This document shows positions 42,866 through 56,379 of a stretch of DNA of 64,000 bases, one piece after another. How positions within the stretch are numbered: the first letter of the stretch is position 1; each line of letters starts with the position of its first letter. The notes beneath the pieces are model-generated. The model searched no databases and was not told the origin of the DNA. It worked only from the letters and a program-made list of their open reading frames with translations. The position numbers and the translations under genes are program-made. This DNA is from Rapana venosa (lineage: Eukaryota; Mollusca; Gastropoda; Neogastropoda; Muricidae): NCBI GenBank assembly GCA_028751875.1, contig CM054140.1, forward strand, positions 52,453,885 through 52,517,884. Direction: 5' to 3'.

Positions 42866-43545
42866 TGTATTACATGTTACAGTGTATTACAGTGTATTAC
42901 AGTGAATTACAGTGTATTACAGTGTATTACAGTGTATTACAGTGTATTACAGTGTATTACAGTGTATTACAGTGTATTACAGTGTATTACAGTGTATTAC
43001 AGTGTATTACATTGTATTACAGTGCATTGCAGTGTAGTGTACTGTGTACAGTGTATTACAGTGTATTACAGTGTATTACAGTGTATTACAGTGTATTACA
43101 GTGTATTACAGTGTATTACAATGTATTACAGTGTATTACAGTGTATTACAGTGTATTACAGTGCATTTCAGTGTAGTGTACTGTGTACAGTGTATTACAG
43201 TGTATTACAGTGTATTACAGTGTATTACAGTGTATTACAGTGTTTACAGTGTATTCAGTGTATTCAGTGTATTACAGTGCGTATTACAGTGTATTAAATT
43301 AAGTGTATTAAGTGAATACAGTGTATTACAGTGTATTACAGTGTATTACAGTGTATTCTATTACAGTGCATTACAATGTATTACAGTGTATCACAGTGTA
43401 TTAAAGTGTATTACAGTGTAATACAGTGTATTAAAGTGTATTACAGTGTATTAAAGTGTATCAAAGTGTATAACAATGCATTACAATGTATTAAAGTGTA
43501 TTACAGTGTATTACAGTGTATTACAGTGTATTACAGTGTATTACA
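42866..43545. repeat. Near-homogeneous decamer segment
   Basis: Long runs of exact TATTACAGTG units, for example 42,912-43,010 and 43,047-43,160. Shortened punctuation modules 'tgtactgtgtacagtg' at about 43,037 and 43,178 lack the 'ggt' loop. It lies just beyond the 3' edge of duplication copy 2 and looks recently homogenised. Confidence 0.85.
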
Positions 43546-46359
43546 GTGCATTGCAGTGTAGTGTACTGTGGTTCAGTGCATTGTATTATAATGTATTACA
43601 ATGTTATACGTGTATTCAGTGGATTTAAAATATATCTACAGAGTACTACATGCGTATGGCAGTTTATTCAGTGCAGTAACAGTTGTATTACAGTGTATTA
43701 CAGTTCATTGCAGTGTAGTTGTACTGTGGTACTGTGCATTGCATTACAGCTATTACGTGTATTACAGTGTATTACAGTGTTTTACAGTGTATTACAGTGT
43801 ATTTACAAGTGTATTTCAGTGAATTTACAGTGTTATTAACAGTGTATGAAAGTGTATTTACTTACAGTGAATTTACAATGTATCAAAGTGTATTTCAGTG
43901 AAAGTACACTGAAATACTGTGTAATGCAGTGCAATGCTAGTGGGTTGTACTGTGGTGATGTGATTGTTATTAAAGTGCTTTACGATGTGATTTTACAGGT
44001 GTATTTAAGTGCATTAAAGTGTATTTCAGTGTAGTTCGTGTATTACAGTGGATTAGCCAGTGTATTACAGTGTTTTACAGTGATACGTGTGTTCACAGTG
44101 AATACAGTGTATTAAAGTGTATTACAGCGAAGTACTGTGTATTAAAGGCGCTATTACATGTGTTATTACCAGTGCCATTGCCAGTGTAGTGTACTGTGGT
44201 ACTGTGCATTATATTACAGTGCATTACAATGTATTACAGTGTATTACAGTGTATTACAGTGTATTACAGTGCATGGCAGTGTAGTGTACTGGGGTACAGT
44301 GCATTGTATTACAGTGCATTACAGTGTATTACAGTGTATTAAAGTGTATCAAAGTGTATTACAGTGAAGTACTGTGTATTACAGTGTAATACAGTTTATT
44401 ACAGTGCATTGCAGTGTAGTGTACTGTGGTACTGTGGATTCTATTACAGTGCATTACAATGTATTACAGTGTATCAGTGTATTATTACAGTGTAATACTG
44501 GTTTTTCGTGAATAACAGGGGGATTAAAGTTATTAACAGTGTATAACAATGCATTACAATGTATTTAAGTGTATTGCAATGTATTACAGTGTATTACAGT
44601 GCATTACCATGTATTTCCGTGTATTACAGCGTATTACAGTGTATTACAGTACATTGCAGTGTAGTAAACTGTGGTTCAGTGCATTGTATTACAGTGTTTT
44701 ACAGTGTATTACAGTGTAATACAGTGTACTGCAGTGTATTACAATGCATTGCTGTGCATTACAATGATTTAAAATGTATTACAGTGTATTACAGTTCATT
44801 ACAGTGTATTACAGTGCATTGCAGTGTTGTGTACTGTGGTACTGTACATTGCATTACAGCCTATTACAGTGTATTACAGTGTATTACAGAGTAGTACAGT
44901 GCATTGCAGTGAAGTGTACTGTGGTACAGTGCATTGTATTACAGTGTATTACAGTGTATTACAGTGTATCACAGTGTATTAAAGTGTATTAAAATGTATT
45001 AAAGTGAAGTACAGTGTTTTTCAGTGTATGACATGTGTATTACTGGGCCTTGCAGTGTAGTTGTATTGTGGGCTGTGCATTGTATATTACGTTGTATTTC
45101 AGTGTATTACAGTGAATTACAGTGTATTACAGTGTATTTACAGTGTATTGCAGTTTATTTAACATGTATTTCAGTGTTCACAGTGTATTAAAGTTATTTA
45201 AAAGTGTATGAAAATGTTAATTAAATGTATTCAGAGTATTACCGTGTATGACAGTGTATGGAAGTGACATTGCAGTGTAGTGTACTGTGGTTCGTGCAAT
45301 TGTATTATATTGTAGTACAATGGTTATTTACAGCGTTTATGCTGTTTATTACAGTGATTACAGTGTATTACTGTGTATTTCAGTTCATTGCAGTGTAGTG
45401 AACTGTAGGGTACTGTGCTTGTATTACAGTGTATTACAGTGTATTACAGTGTATTACAGTGTATTCAGTGTATTACGTGTTGCAGTGTATCAGTGTACGT
45501 GATTCGTGTTACAGTGCATTAGTGTTACAGTGTTTACAGTGTATTTACAGTGTATTACAGTGTATTACAGTGTATTACATGTATCACAGTGTATTAAAGT
45601 GTAGTGTAGTGTTTACATGTAATGTATTCAGTGATTGCAGTGTATTACATGCATTGTATTACAGTGTATTACAGTGTATTACATGTATTCAGGGTGTATT
45701 ACAAGTGTAATTGTATTACAGGTATTAAGTGTGTATTACAGTGTATGCAGTGATTACAGTGTACTGTGTATCAGATTATTACAGTGCTTCAGTGTAGTGT
45801 ACTGTGGTACAGTGCATTGTATTACAGTGAATTACAGTGTATTACAGTGTATTACACTTTATTACACTGTATTACAGTGTATTACAGTGTATTACAGTTG
45901 TTACAGTGTATTACAGTGTACTACAGTGTACTACAATGTATTGCAGTGTATGACAGTGCATTGCAGTGTAATGTACTGTTGTACAGTGCATTGTATTACA
46001 GTGTATTACAGTGTAGTACAGTGTATTTCAGTGTATTACAGCGTATTACAGTGGATTACAATGAATTACAGTGTATTACAATGTATTAAAGCGTATTACA
46101 ATGTATTACAGTGTATTGCAGTGTATTACAGTGTATTGCAGTGTATTACAAGTACGACAGTGTATTGCAGTGTATTGCAGTGTATAAGAATGTATTACAG
46201 TGTATTTCAGTGTATTGCAGTGTATTGCAGTGTGTTGCAGTGCATTACAGTGTGTTGCAGTGCATTACAGTGTATTGCAGTGTATTAAAGTGTATTACAG
46301 TGAATTACAGTGTACTACATTGTAATACAGTGCATTACAGTGCATTGCAATGTATTATA

Positions 46360-46669
46360 ATAATAATAATAATAATGTATGGAATTTATATAGCGCTGAA
46401 TCTTGTAAAGCAACAAATCAAAGCGCTCAGATTTTATTTCATACCACTTTAAGTCACGGCAATTTCTCTCACGTGAAATTCGGGCTGTCTCTCCCTCCGG
46501 GGAGAGCGGAAGAACGCGTCGCCACTTAGCGCTGCGCCACCTTTCACCCTTTTTTTTTTTCTGCATCTGTATTTGTTTCCCATCAGAGTGCTTTTTCTAA
46601 GAATTTTGCCAGGCAACTCTCTTGTTGCCGTGGGTTTTTTACGAGCGCTAATAATTACGTGTAACACAC

Positions 46670-46700
<31 letters not shown>

Positions 46701-46838
46701 TAGCGCCCAGACCACCACTCATGGTCTAATGGATGGGGGAAAAATTTCCGGTCCAAACGGGGTACGAACCGCCGCACACTTCAGACCCGGACTTTTCGCT
46801 TTCTAGACAGGCGCGTTACCTCTAGACCACCGATCCAC
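46360..46838 (-). mobile_element. Full-length tRNA-derived SINE with (ATT)n tail
   Basis: On the minus strand it starts with an A box 'tggtctagaggtaacgcg' (complement of 46,812-46,829) and a B box 'ggttcgtacccc' (complement of 46,759-46,770). The core follows: 'tcggatgagacgataaaccg', 'aggtccgtgtgttacacg', 'cccacggcaacaagagagtt'. Next come an A11 run, 'ggtggcgcagcgctaagtgg', the 3' domain 'gcgctatataaattccatac' and an (ATT)n tail. Both promoter boxes look usable. Its last ~55 bp resemble the 3' end of the LINE at 54,022-56,905, which suggests that LINE family mobilised it. Confidence 0.9.
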
Positions 46839-49544
46839 AATGCACGATTATAATGTATTAAAGTGTATTACAGTGTGTTGCAGTGTATTACAATGTATTG
46901 CAGTGTATTACAGTGTATTACAATGTAGTAAAGTGTAGTATAGCGTATTACAGCAAAATACAGTGTATTACAATGTATTACAGTGTATTACAGTGAATAG
47001 CAGTGTAGTGTAATGTTGTACAGTGCATTTTATAACAGTGCATTACAGTGTATTACAGTGTAGTACAAAGTGTTACAGTGTATAACAGTGTAATACAGTG
47101 TATTGCAGTGTATCACAATGTATTACCGTGTATTACAGTGAATTACAATGTATTACAGTGTATTACAGTGCATTCCAGTGTAGTGTACTGTGGTACAATG
47201 CAATGTATTACAGTGCATTTCAGTGTTTTACAGTGTATTACAGTGATTTACAGTGTATTACAGTGTATTACAGTGTATTACAGTGAATTGCAGTGTAGTG
47301 TACTGTGGTACAGTGCAATGTATTACAGTGTAATACAAATATTACAGTGTATTCCAGTGGTAATTGCAAATGTATAAAGAATGCATTACAGTGTATTACA
47401 GTGTTATTTCAGTGTATTACATAGTATTACATTTATTACGAGTGTATTAAAGTGTATTGCAGAGTATTACAGAGTATTGCAGTGTATTAAAGTGTATTAC
47501 AGTGAATTACAGTGTACTACATTGTATTACAGTGTATTTCAGTGTATTGCAATGTTTTATAATGTATTAAAGTGTATTACAGTGTGTTGCAGTGTATTAC
47601 AATGTATTGCAGTGTATTACAGTGTATTACAATGTAGTAAAGTATAGTATAGCGTATTACAGCGTTATACAGCAAAATACAGTGTATTACAATGTATTAC
47701 AGTGTATTACAATGAATTACAATGTAGTGTAATGTGGTACAGTGCAATTTATTACAGTGTATTACAGTGCATTACAGTGTATTACAGTGTAGTACAAAGT
47801 GTTACAGTGTATAACAGTGTAATACAGTGTATTGCAGTGTATCACAATGTACTACAGTGTATTACAGTGTATTACAGTGTATTACAGTGCATTGCAGTGT
47901 AGTGTACTGTGGTACAATGCAATGTATTACAGTGTATTGCAGTGTGTTACTGTGTATTGCAGTGTTTTACAGTGTTTTACAGTGTATTACAGTGAATTAC
48001 AGTGTATTACAGAGTATTACAGTGTATTACAGTGATGTCCAGTGTAGTGTACTGTGGTACAGTGCAATGTATTACATTGTATTACAGTGTATTAACAGTT
48101 ATTACAGTGTTTTACAGTGAATTACAGTGTATTACAGTGTAATGCAGTGTATTACAGTTAAATATAGTGTATTGCAAGGTATTACAATGTATTACAGTGT
48201 ATTACAGTGTATTGCAGTGTATTACAGTGTATTGCCATGTATTACAATGTATTACAGTGCATTGCAGTGTAGTGCACTGTGGTACAGTGCATTGAATTAC
48301 AGTGTATTACAGTGTATTACAGTATATTACAGTGTATTACAATGTATTACAGTGTATTACAATGTATTACAGTATATTACAGTGTATTAAAGTGTATTAC
48401 AATGTTATACAGTGTATTGCAGTGTATTACAATGTATTACAATGTATTACAGTGTATTACACTGTATTACAGTGTATTGTCGTGTATTACATATTATTAC
48501 AGTGCATTGCAGTGTAGTGTACTGTGGTACAAAGCATTGTATTACAGTGCATTATATTGTATTACAGTGAATTACAGTGTATTACAGAGTATTACAGTGT
48601 ATCACAGTGTATCACAGTGTATTACAATGTATTACAGTTAATTGCAGTGTATTACCGAGTATTCCAGTGAATCACAGTGTTATACAGTGTATCACAGTGT
48701 ATTACAGTGTATTAAAGTGTATTACAGTGAAGTACAGTGTATTACAGTGTATTGCAGTGAGTTACAATTTATTACAGTATATTAAAGTGATTACAGTGTA
48801 TTGCAGTGTATTACAGCGTATTGCAGTGTATTACAGTGTATTACATAGAATTACATAGTATTATCGTGTATTACAGTGCATCACAGTGTATTACAGTGAT
48901 ATACAGTGTATTACAGTGAATTACAGTGTATTACAGTGCATTGCAGTGTAGTGTACTGTGGTACAGTGCATTGTATTACAGTGTATTACAGTGTATTACA
49001 GTGTGTTACAGTGTATTACAGTTATTACATTGTATTACAGTGGTATTGCAGTGGTTACAATGTATTACATGTATTAAGTATAATGCAGTGTATCCAGTGA
49101 ATTACAGTGTATTCCAGTTACTAAAATGATTACTTTGCATTGCTGTGTGTAGTGTACTGTGTACAGTGAATTTTTATTACAGTGTTTTTACAGTGCAGTA
49201 AACTGCGGCAGAGTGCGGGTTGTAAAAGTCTATTAACAATGTATGGTACAACAGTTACAATACAATGTATTAAAGTGTATTAACAGTCTATTAAAGGGTT
49301 ATACAGTGAATTACAGTGTATTACCAGTGTTTTACAGGTGACTGACAGTGCTTTGCGTGTACTATACTGTGATACAGTGCATTGTAAGCAGTGTATGGAC
49401 ATTGTATGACAGTGTATGACATTTTATTACATGTATGACAGTGGTATGACAGTTTGTATTACATGTATTTACAGGTACTACAATTGTACTACAATATATG
49501 TACAGTGTATTTGCAGAGCATTGCAGTGTAGTGTAGTATTTGTT

Positions 49545-49561
49545 GTAATTGTATCAGTAGC

Positions 49562-49598
<37 letters not shown>

Positions 49599-51650
49599 TA
49601 GTATAGAGTAGTAGTATAGAGTAGTAGTAATAGTAGTAGTAGTACTAGTAGTGGTAGTGGTAAAGTAGTAGTAGTAGTATTAGTATAAGTAAGTAGTATT
49701 ATTAGTAGTAGTAGTAGTAGTAGTAGTATAGTAGTAGTAGTATAGTAAGAAGTATGTTGTAATTATAGCAGTAGTTGTAGTAGTTGTTTGTAATAGTAGA
49801 AGTAGTTTTATAGTTGATGTAATTTTAGCAGTAATATAGTAGTTTTTGTAATTGTAGCAGTATATAGTAATTGGAACAGTAAGTGTAGTGTTTGTTGTTA
49901 TTGTAGCAGTAGTTGTAGTATATTGTTGTAATTGTAACGTATTAGTAGTATCAGTATAGTAGTAGTAGTATGTAGTAGTAGTAGTAGTAGTAGTAGTGTA
50001 GTAGTATAGTAGTAGTATAGTAGTTGTTGTTGTAATTGTACAGTAGAGTAGTAGTAGTAGTTGTTTGTTAATTGCAGCATAGTAAGTAGTATATTGTAGT
50101 AGTAGTAGTAAGTAGTATTTAGTAGTTGTAATAGTAGTAGTATAGTAGTAGTAGTAGTAGTTAGTAGTAGTAGTATAGTAGTAGTAGTAGTAGTAGTAGT
50201 AGAAGTAGTATAGTAGTAGTAGTAAGCAGTATGTATATAGTAGTTGTATAGTCTAAGTAGTGTCGAGTAGTCGTAGTAGTCGTAGTAGTCGTAGTAGTCG
50301 TAGTAGTAGTAGTAGTAGTAAGTAGTATTAGTAAGTAGTATAGCAGTAGTAGTAATAGTAGTAGTATTATTAGTAGTAGTAGTAGTAGTAGTAGTAGTTG
50401 ACGTTGTTTTGTAATTTACCATTAGTTGTAGTAAGTATTGTAAATTATAGCAGTAGTTGTAGTAAGTTTGTTGTAACTGTAGCATTTTAGAAATGGAGGT
50501 AAGTGTAGCAGTAGTTTTGTAGTTGTTGTAATTTTTGCAGTAGTAGATTGGATTAAAGTTAGTGTTTTTTGTTTATTTGTTTTTGTTGAATTAGTTGTTG
50601 TAATTGTAAGAGTAGTGTTTGTTGTTTTTTTTTATTGATTATTTTTTGTAATTTTAGCAGTAGTAGAAAAGTTTTTTAAAATTGTATTGTATTGAGTATT
50701 AAATTTTACCAAAAGTGTAGTAGATATTTGTAATTGTACGTTTGTAAGTTGTTTGTACAGTATAGTAGTAGTTGTTGAAATTGAAAGCGTGTTGTATAAA
50801 TTCTTTGGGTAATTGTAGAGTTTGTAGAAAAGGGTTGAAATTTTGTAGCATTTGTGTAGTTTTGTTGTTTTTGTATTGTTGTAAGAAGTGGAGTGTAGTT
50901 TTTGAAATTGCGCATTTGTAGTATAGTTTTTGTTTGTAATTGAGCAGTATTGTAGTTTTTTGAAATTTGTGCAGTAGTAATTGTTTTTTTGTAATGAGCG
51001 AAGGTATAGTTTTTGTAAGCAGCATATTTAGTAGTTTTGTAAGTTAGCAGTATGGTAGTAGTTTTTAAAAATTTGTAGAGTAGTTTTGTAGTAGTGTTTT
51101 GTAATTGAGAGTAGTGTAGTGTATTAGTTGTTGTAAGGCAGTAGTAGAGTGTTGTTTAATTCAGCATAGTTTAGTTTTTTTAATTGTAGATTTTGGTATT
51201 TGTTGTTAAATTTTGTGAGTAGCGAGTTTAGTTTTTGTTTTGTAAAATTAAATTTGTAGTTGTGTTTTTAAATTTGAGCATGGTGTAAAGTTGTTAAAAG
51301 TAGCTAGTGAAGAATTTTTAATTTTACAGTAGTTGTGTAAATTTTGTTTTTTAGCAGTTTTGAGTAGTTGTTGTAGCGGTAGTGGTTTTTGTTTTTGTTT
51401 TTTGTAGCAGGTTAATTTTTGTAATTGAGCAGTATAGTTTTTTTGTTGTTTTTTGTTTAATTGAGCAGTAGGTAGTAGTTGTTTAATGAAAACAGTAGTT
51501 TTATATTTTGTAATTTTTGTAGCAGTAGTTGTATAGTTTTTTGAAATTTGGAGTAGTGTGGGTAGTTTTTAATTTTGAGCAGAGGTAGTTGTTTTTTGTA
51601 ATTGAGCAGAGTGGGATGTTGTTGAAATTGTCAATTAAATTTTAATTGTC
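49545..51650. repeat. TAG-type simple/complex repeat, plus orientation
   Basis: (GTA)n runs are mixed with a longer unit close to 'ttgtaattgtagcagtagt'. It is cleanest at 49,555-50,420. Beyond 50,500 it dissolves into T- and G-stretched sequence where only 'tttgtaattgagcagtag'-like words survive. It replaces the decamer satellite near 49,545. Confidence 0.85.
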
Positions 51651-53795
51651 TTTTTTTAAATTATAATTTACATATTATATTTTAATTTAAACGAAAGTTT
51701 TAATTTGTAATTTTACATAGTTTATATTTTGTAATTATATTTATGTTTAATTTTTTTACATTTTTAAAAAATTTGTTAATTCAAAAAAATAGTATTTTTT
51801 AACTGCTCAATTCAACAAAAATTTTCCTATACTACTACACTACTCTACAATTTAACCTACAATAACACTACTAAACTACTCTATTTTTATATGTTAAATT
51901 TACAAAACAACACTACACACTACTTAAATTTTTTTAAAAACAAAACCCACATTTTTTTTAAATTTTTTATGCTACAATTAAAAATTACTATTTTTTTAAA
52001 ATTCCCCTATAAATTTAATTTCAAAAAATTAATTTTTTTTTTTTCAATTCCCAATTTTTAATTACACAAAACATTATTATTTATTACTTTTTTTTTTAAA
52101 ATCATATTTTAAATTAAAAATTTTTTTTTTTTCTGTAAAATTTTTCCAATCTACAATAGCAAAAATTACCCCAACTCAACAACTCCTGTTAAAATTTACA
52201 ACAATACTAAAACTACGAAAAAATTACAAAAAAGTGTACTACAAACTGTTTCAATTAAAACAACAGCACACTTTTGCTTATTTACAAAACTACTACAACT
52301 ACTCTACAATTACAAAAACAACTACCACTACTGTATAAGTCAAAACATATTATACTGTACATTTAAAACAAAATTACAACTATCTAAAATTTACAACAAC
52401 TATAAAACTAGCTACTTTTAAAAACTTTACAATACTGCTACAATTACACAAACACTACAATCCTACAACAGCTACACTTTTTGCAAATTTTTACCACAAC
52501 TACTAAAACTATGCTACATTACAACAACTTCTATACTAAAGAAAAAATAAAACATCTACTACACCTATACTGCTACATTTACAAAAAACTGTAAAATTTA
52601 GAAAAACTTTAAACTATGTTATAATTAGAAAAACTACTACAACTACTGCTAAATCACAAAATACATAAAATTACTGCACAATTAAACAACATTACTACTA
52701 ATGCATAATTAAAACAACTACAAAAAAACTATGTAAAATTACAAAAACTATACTACAACTATGTACAGATTCACAAACTACTCCCATACTCTACAATTAA
52801 AACAACAATGCAAACTACGCAAAATTACATCTATACTATGCTACTTTTTTAAAAATTTTACTAGAACTACGCTACAATTACAACTTTACCCAACATATTA
52901 TTACTGCTAAAATTATTACAACTACAACAATACTGCAAAATTTACAACACTACTACTACTATACTACTACTACTACTACTATCTACTACTACAACTACTA
53001 TTTTAACTACTAAAACAAACTGTTAAAATTTACAAAAAATACTACTACAACTACGCTAAAATTACAACAACCCTACACTTACTGTTACAATTACTACATA
53101 CCTCTACAATACTGCAAAAATTACAACAACTACTATATGTCAAATAAAAATACTATACTACACAACTGATTTATACAACACTTCTACTATCTACTATCCC
53201 TACAAAACTACTCAAACTACTACTCATATATATCTGCGCTGCGCGCTGCGTGCTGCTGCTGGCTGCGCTGCTGCTGCTGCTGCTAAAAATACAACAAATA
53301 CACTGCTACAATTAAAAAACAAACTACAAAAAGCTAAAATTACAACTATTTTATACTGTTAAAATTTACAACAACAACTAACTATTCTAAAATTTAAACA
53401 AATACTCAATTTGCAACAATTAAAAACAAAAATACAAATACTGCTACTTTACAAAAAACTTACTATACTGCTAAAATTACAAAAAGCAACTACTATACAA
53501 AACACTCTACTACTCTACTACTACTTATTTCTACAATTACAAAATACACTACTACTGCTAAAATTAAAAACAACTAACTATTTTTACTGCAAAAAATTAA
53601 AACACTACTACTAAAACTAATGCTACAATACAACAACTACAAAACACGCTACAATTACAACTACAAAATACTACTATACCACATAACTACTACACTACAA
53701 CAATCACTACACACAATACTACTACTACAAACAATGTACAATTACAAAAACTATTACAACGACTGCTACAATTAAAAACTAATACAATACTGCTA
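51650..53795. repeat. Same repeat in opposite orientation (CTA-type)
   Basis: After an A/T-rich transition (51,650-52,150) the sequence is the complement of the preceding repeat: 'ctactactgctacaattac' words run to about 53,790. The strand switch centres near 51.7 kb. Degradation is worst at the switch and lessens outwards on both sides. Confidence 0.8.
53233..53284. repeat. Short (CTG)n / GCGCTG patch
   Basis: About 52 bp of 'ctgcgctgcgcgctgcgtgc' followed by (CTG)n, a G+C-rich island inside the CTA-type repeat. Confidence 0.85.
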
Positions 53796-53815
53796 CAATT
53801 ATAATAATAATTTTA

Positions 53816-53848
<33 letters not shown>

Positions 53849-54022
53849 TAATAATAATAATAAAAAATAATAAAAATAATAAAAAAATTAAAATAATAAA
53901 ATAATAATAATTAATAATAATAATAATAATAAAAATAAAAATAATAATAATATAAAATAATAAAATAATAATAATAATAATAATTAATAAAATAATAATA
54001 ATAATATAATAATAATAATACA
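53795..54022. repeat. (ATA)n/(AAT)n microsatellite, 3' tail of the adjacent LINE
   Basis: About 230 bp of interrupted ATA/AAT triplets abut the LINE 3' end. On the LINE strand this is an (ATT)n tail, the same tail type as on the SINEs. Confidence 0.88.
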
Positions 54023-54239
54023 TGAACTTATATAGCGCATATCTTAAAAAGACAAATCAAAGGGGATGCTTTTAAAACCTAATCTTAACACAGTCATGCA
54101 ATAAATGATAAATGATCAATAGTTTAAACAAACAGATATTTACAAACAGTGCGCTGCAGACAAAATCTACTAAAAAAATTTAAATAGTCAATGTTTTACA
54201 AAGCACAAACACACAACACTCATTTAGGTCCTATACTTT

Positions 54240-55830
54240 AGCAGGGTGATAGGACTGGGTTAGTGAGGGGGGTGCTCTGATATGAAACAGGAGGGGGAAA
54301 TCTTAGTAAAAATTTAATATGTCTTGAGGCTGGATTTAAAAGTGTCATAACTGGGTTTCTGGCGAAGAGAGAGGGGGAGCTCTTTCCCGGGTCGATGGAC
54401 CCGAAATAGAGAAAGAGCGGCGGCCAACAGTGGATTGGTTGATCTAGGTATTCGTAGGCACAAGGTATCTGCAGTAGAGCGGAGGAACGTGAAGGAGTGT
54501 ACGGGTTAAGACATTCACAGAGGTAGGAGGGTGCAGTTTGTGGAGACATTTGTAACAGAGGGTACTGATTTATATTCTACTCTCTGTGGCACAGGCAGCC
54601 AGTGGAAGATCGCAAGAGAGGGGTAATTTTGCTCAGATTTTCTTTTGAGAACTAGCGAGCTGGGAGTTTTGTATACGTTAAAGGAGTGGAAGATTGATGC
54701 TGGCAGCCCCAGACAAACAGAATTACAATAGCCGGAATGACAAATTTGGCGTTGCATCAGTGGACATGTACTTTCGAATTGCACTAATACGCCGTAGTTG
54801 ATAGTAGCACGACTGACAGGTCTGAGTGTTTGAATTTTTTCATAGAGAGTGAGTGTGTTTGAAAACAACACCCAGCAGTGGATAGAGGGACTGATGAAAT
54901 TTGCCAATTCTTTTGAAGCTGTTGTAAGGGAAGAGAGTTTGTGTTTGGTCCCTACGAGCAGGCTTCGGTTTTATCTGCATTTAGCTGTAATTTGTTCTGG
55001 TCATCCAGTTTTGAATATCTTAAAAGCAGCGGGCCATATTTGTCAGGAGAGAAGCAGATTTTCAGGAGTAACACTGCTTTGAACTGAGAGCCCATCTGCG
55101 AAAAATGATGTTGATTTGATGACGGTTTATATGGACAGTGAGGCAGTGTAAAGAGTGAAAAAAAACAGGGCCTAGAACTGATCCCGTGGGACCCGCATTC
55201 CAGTTTGGCGGGTATTGATTGAATCTTGTTTACTGCAACTGTCTGGAATCGGTCAGTAAGGTATGAATTAAAACCAGGTGAGGGCTATCCCAGAACACCG
55301 AACGTTTTTGAAACGGGAGAGAAGACTTGAGTGTATCGAAAGGCGGGGATAAGTCGAGTAGAGTGAGAAGGAGATTTTTCCCTGAGTCAGAAGTTTGTAA
55401 AGCATTTTTTAAAGTGTGTACTAGGGTGGTTTCAGTGCTGTGGTTGACGCGATAGGCAGACTGAAACTCAGGAAGAAGATTGTTGGAGAGAAGGTGGCTG
55501 TTGAGCTGTTTGAGAACTACTTTTTCAAGGACTTTAGAAATAAAAGGTAGATTGGAAACAGGTCTATAATTCTTCAGAATGTTAGGGTCAAAGTAGAAGT
55601 GTGACTATAGCAGTTTTGAGAGCTGATGGAACATTTCCTGAAACAAGAGATGAGTTTACTATTTTCGTGATAGCGGGTATGAGTTGTGGAAGGCACTGTG
55701 TGAAAAAAGAAGCAGGTATGGGATCAAGATCACATGATTTTATAGTCATTTCTTTCAGAATTGTCATGATTTGTTTCTCATTTGTCGGATGAAAGAAAAG
55801 GAGAGGAGTGCGAGAATGGGGGGTCAGGAA
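54240..55830 (-). pseudogene. LINE reverse transcriptase and C-terminal domain (broken)
   Basis: Running down the minus strand: a CDLDPIPASFF block (~55,725), NILKNYRPVSNLPFISKVLE (~55,590), FQSAYRVNHSTET (~55,470) and LLLTLLDLS (~55,370). The catalytic box then reads FADG where the family has FADD (~55,105). LQLNADKTEA (~54,990), HWLPVPQRVEYK (~54,600) and QTAPSYLCECLNPYTPSRS (~54,540) follow. These blocks define a jockey-superfamily RT of CR1/L2 type. The altered catalytic box and several frameshifts make it non-functional as written. Confidence 0.85.
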
Positions 55831-56379
55831 GTGTAGGCTGGAAAGGATCTGATCCAGTTTGGAGCGAATGTTTTAGACTTTTTCGGAAAGAATGCTGAAA
55901 ATAAAAGATGGAAGTTCAGAGTGGGTTTTGGATGGAAGGGAGAGGGCTTGCCTTCACAAAATCCAAGAGGGGTAGATGTGAGGGAAAAGAGAGTTTCATG
56001 AGTGGATCAAGAACTTGGAAAGAGTAATACAGTTTTTTCTGAAAGAATTAAAGATTTGACTTGTTTACTTGTTTTCGGGAAAAAGCTGCTTATTAATTTC
56101 CGTTTTTGATTTTCGCCACTGGCCGCTCTAGTTTTCCTGCGTTTGCGCTTTGCGACCAGGATGTCATGGGTGTACCTGGCGCACATGGCCTATCAGGTAG
56201 GAGACGTCAGTGGGAGGTGCATGCTTACAAGCAGTCGGCTAGAACATCATTGTATGTTGAAGGGGTTTTGTGTCAAGGTTTGTGAAGGCGTTCAGCAGCT
56301 TGTAGAGAAATATTGGAATATCATATGTGCGCTTGGAAAAAGGGGGTTTCGACGGGTGACATACTTTTTCTTCTGATAG

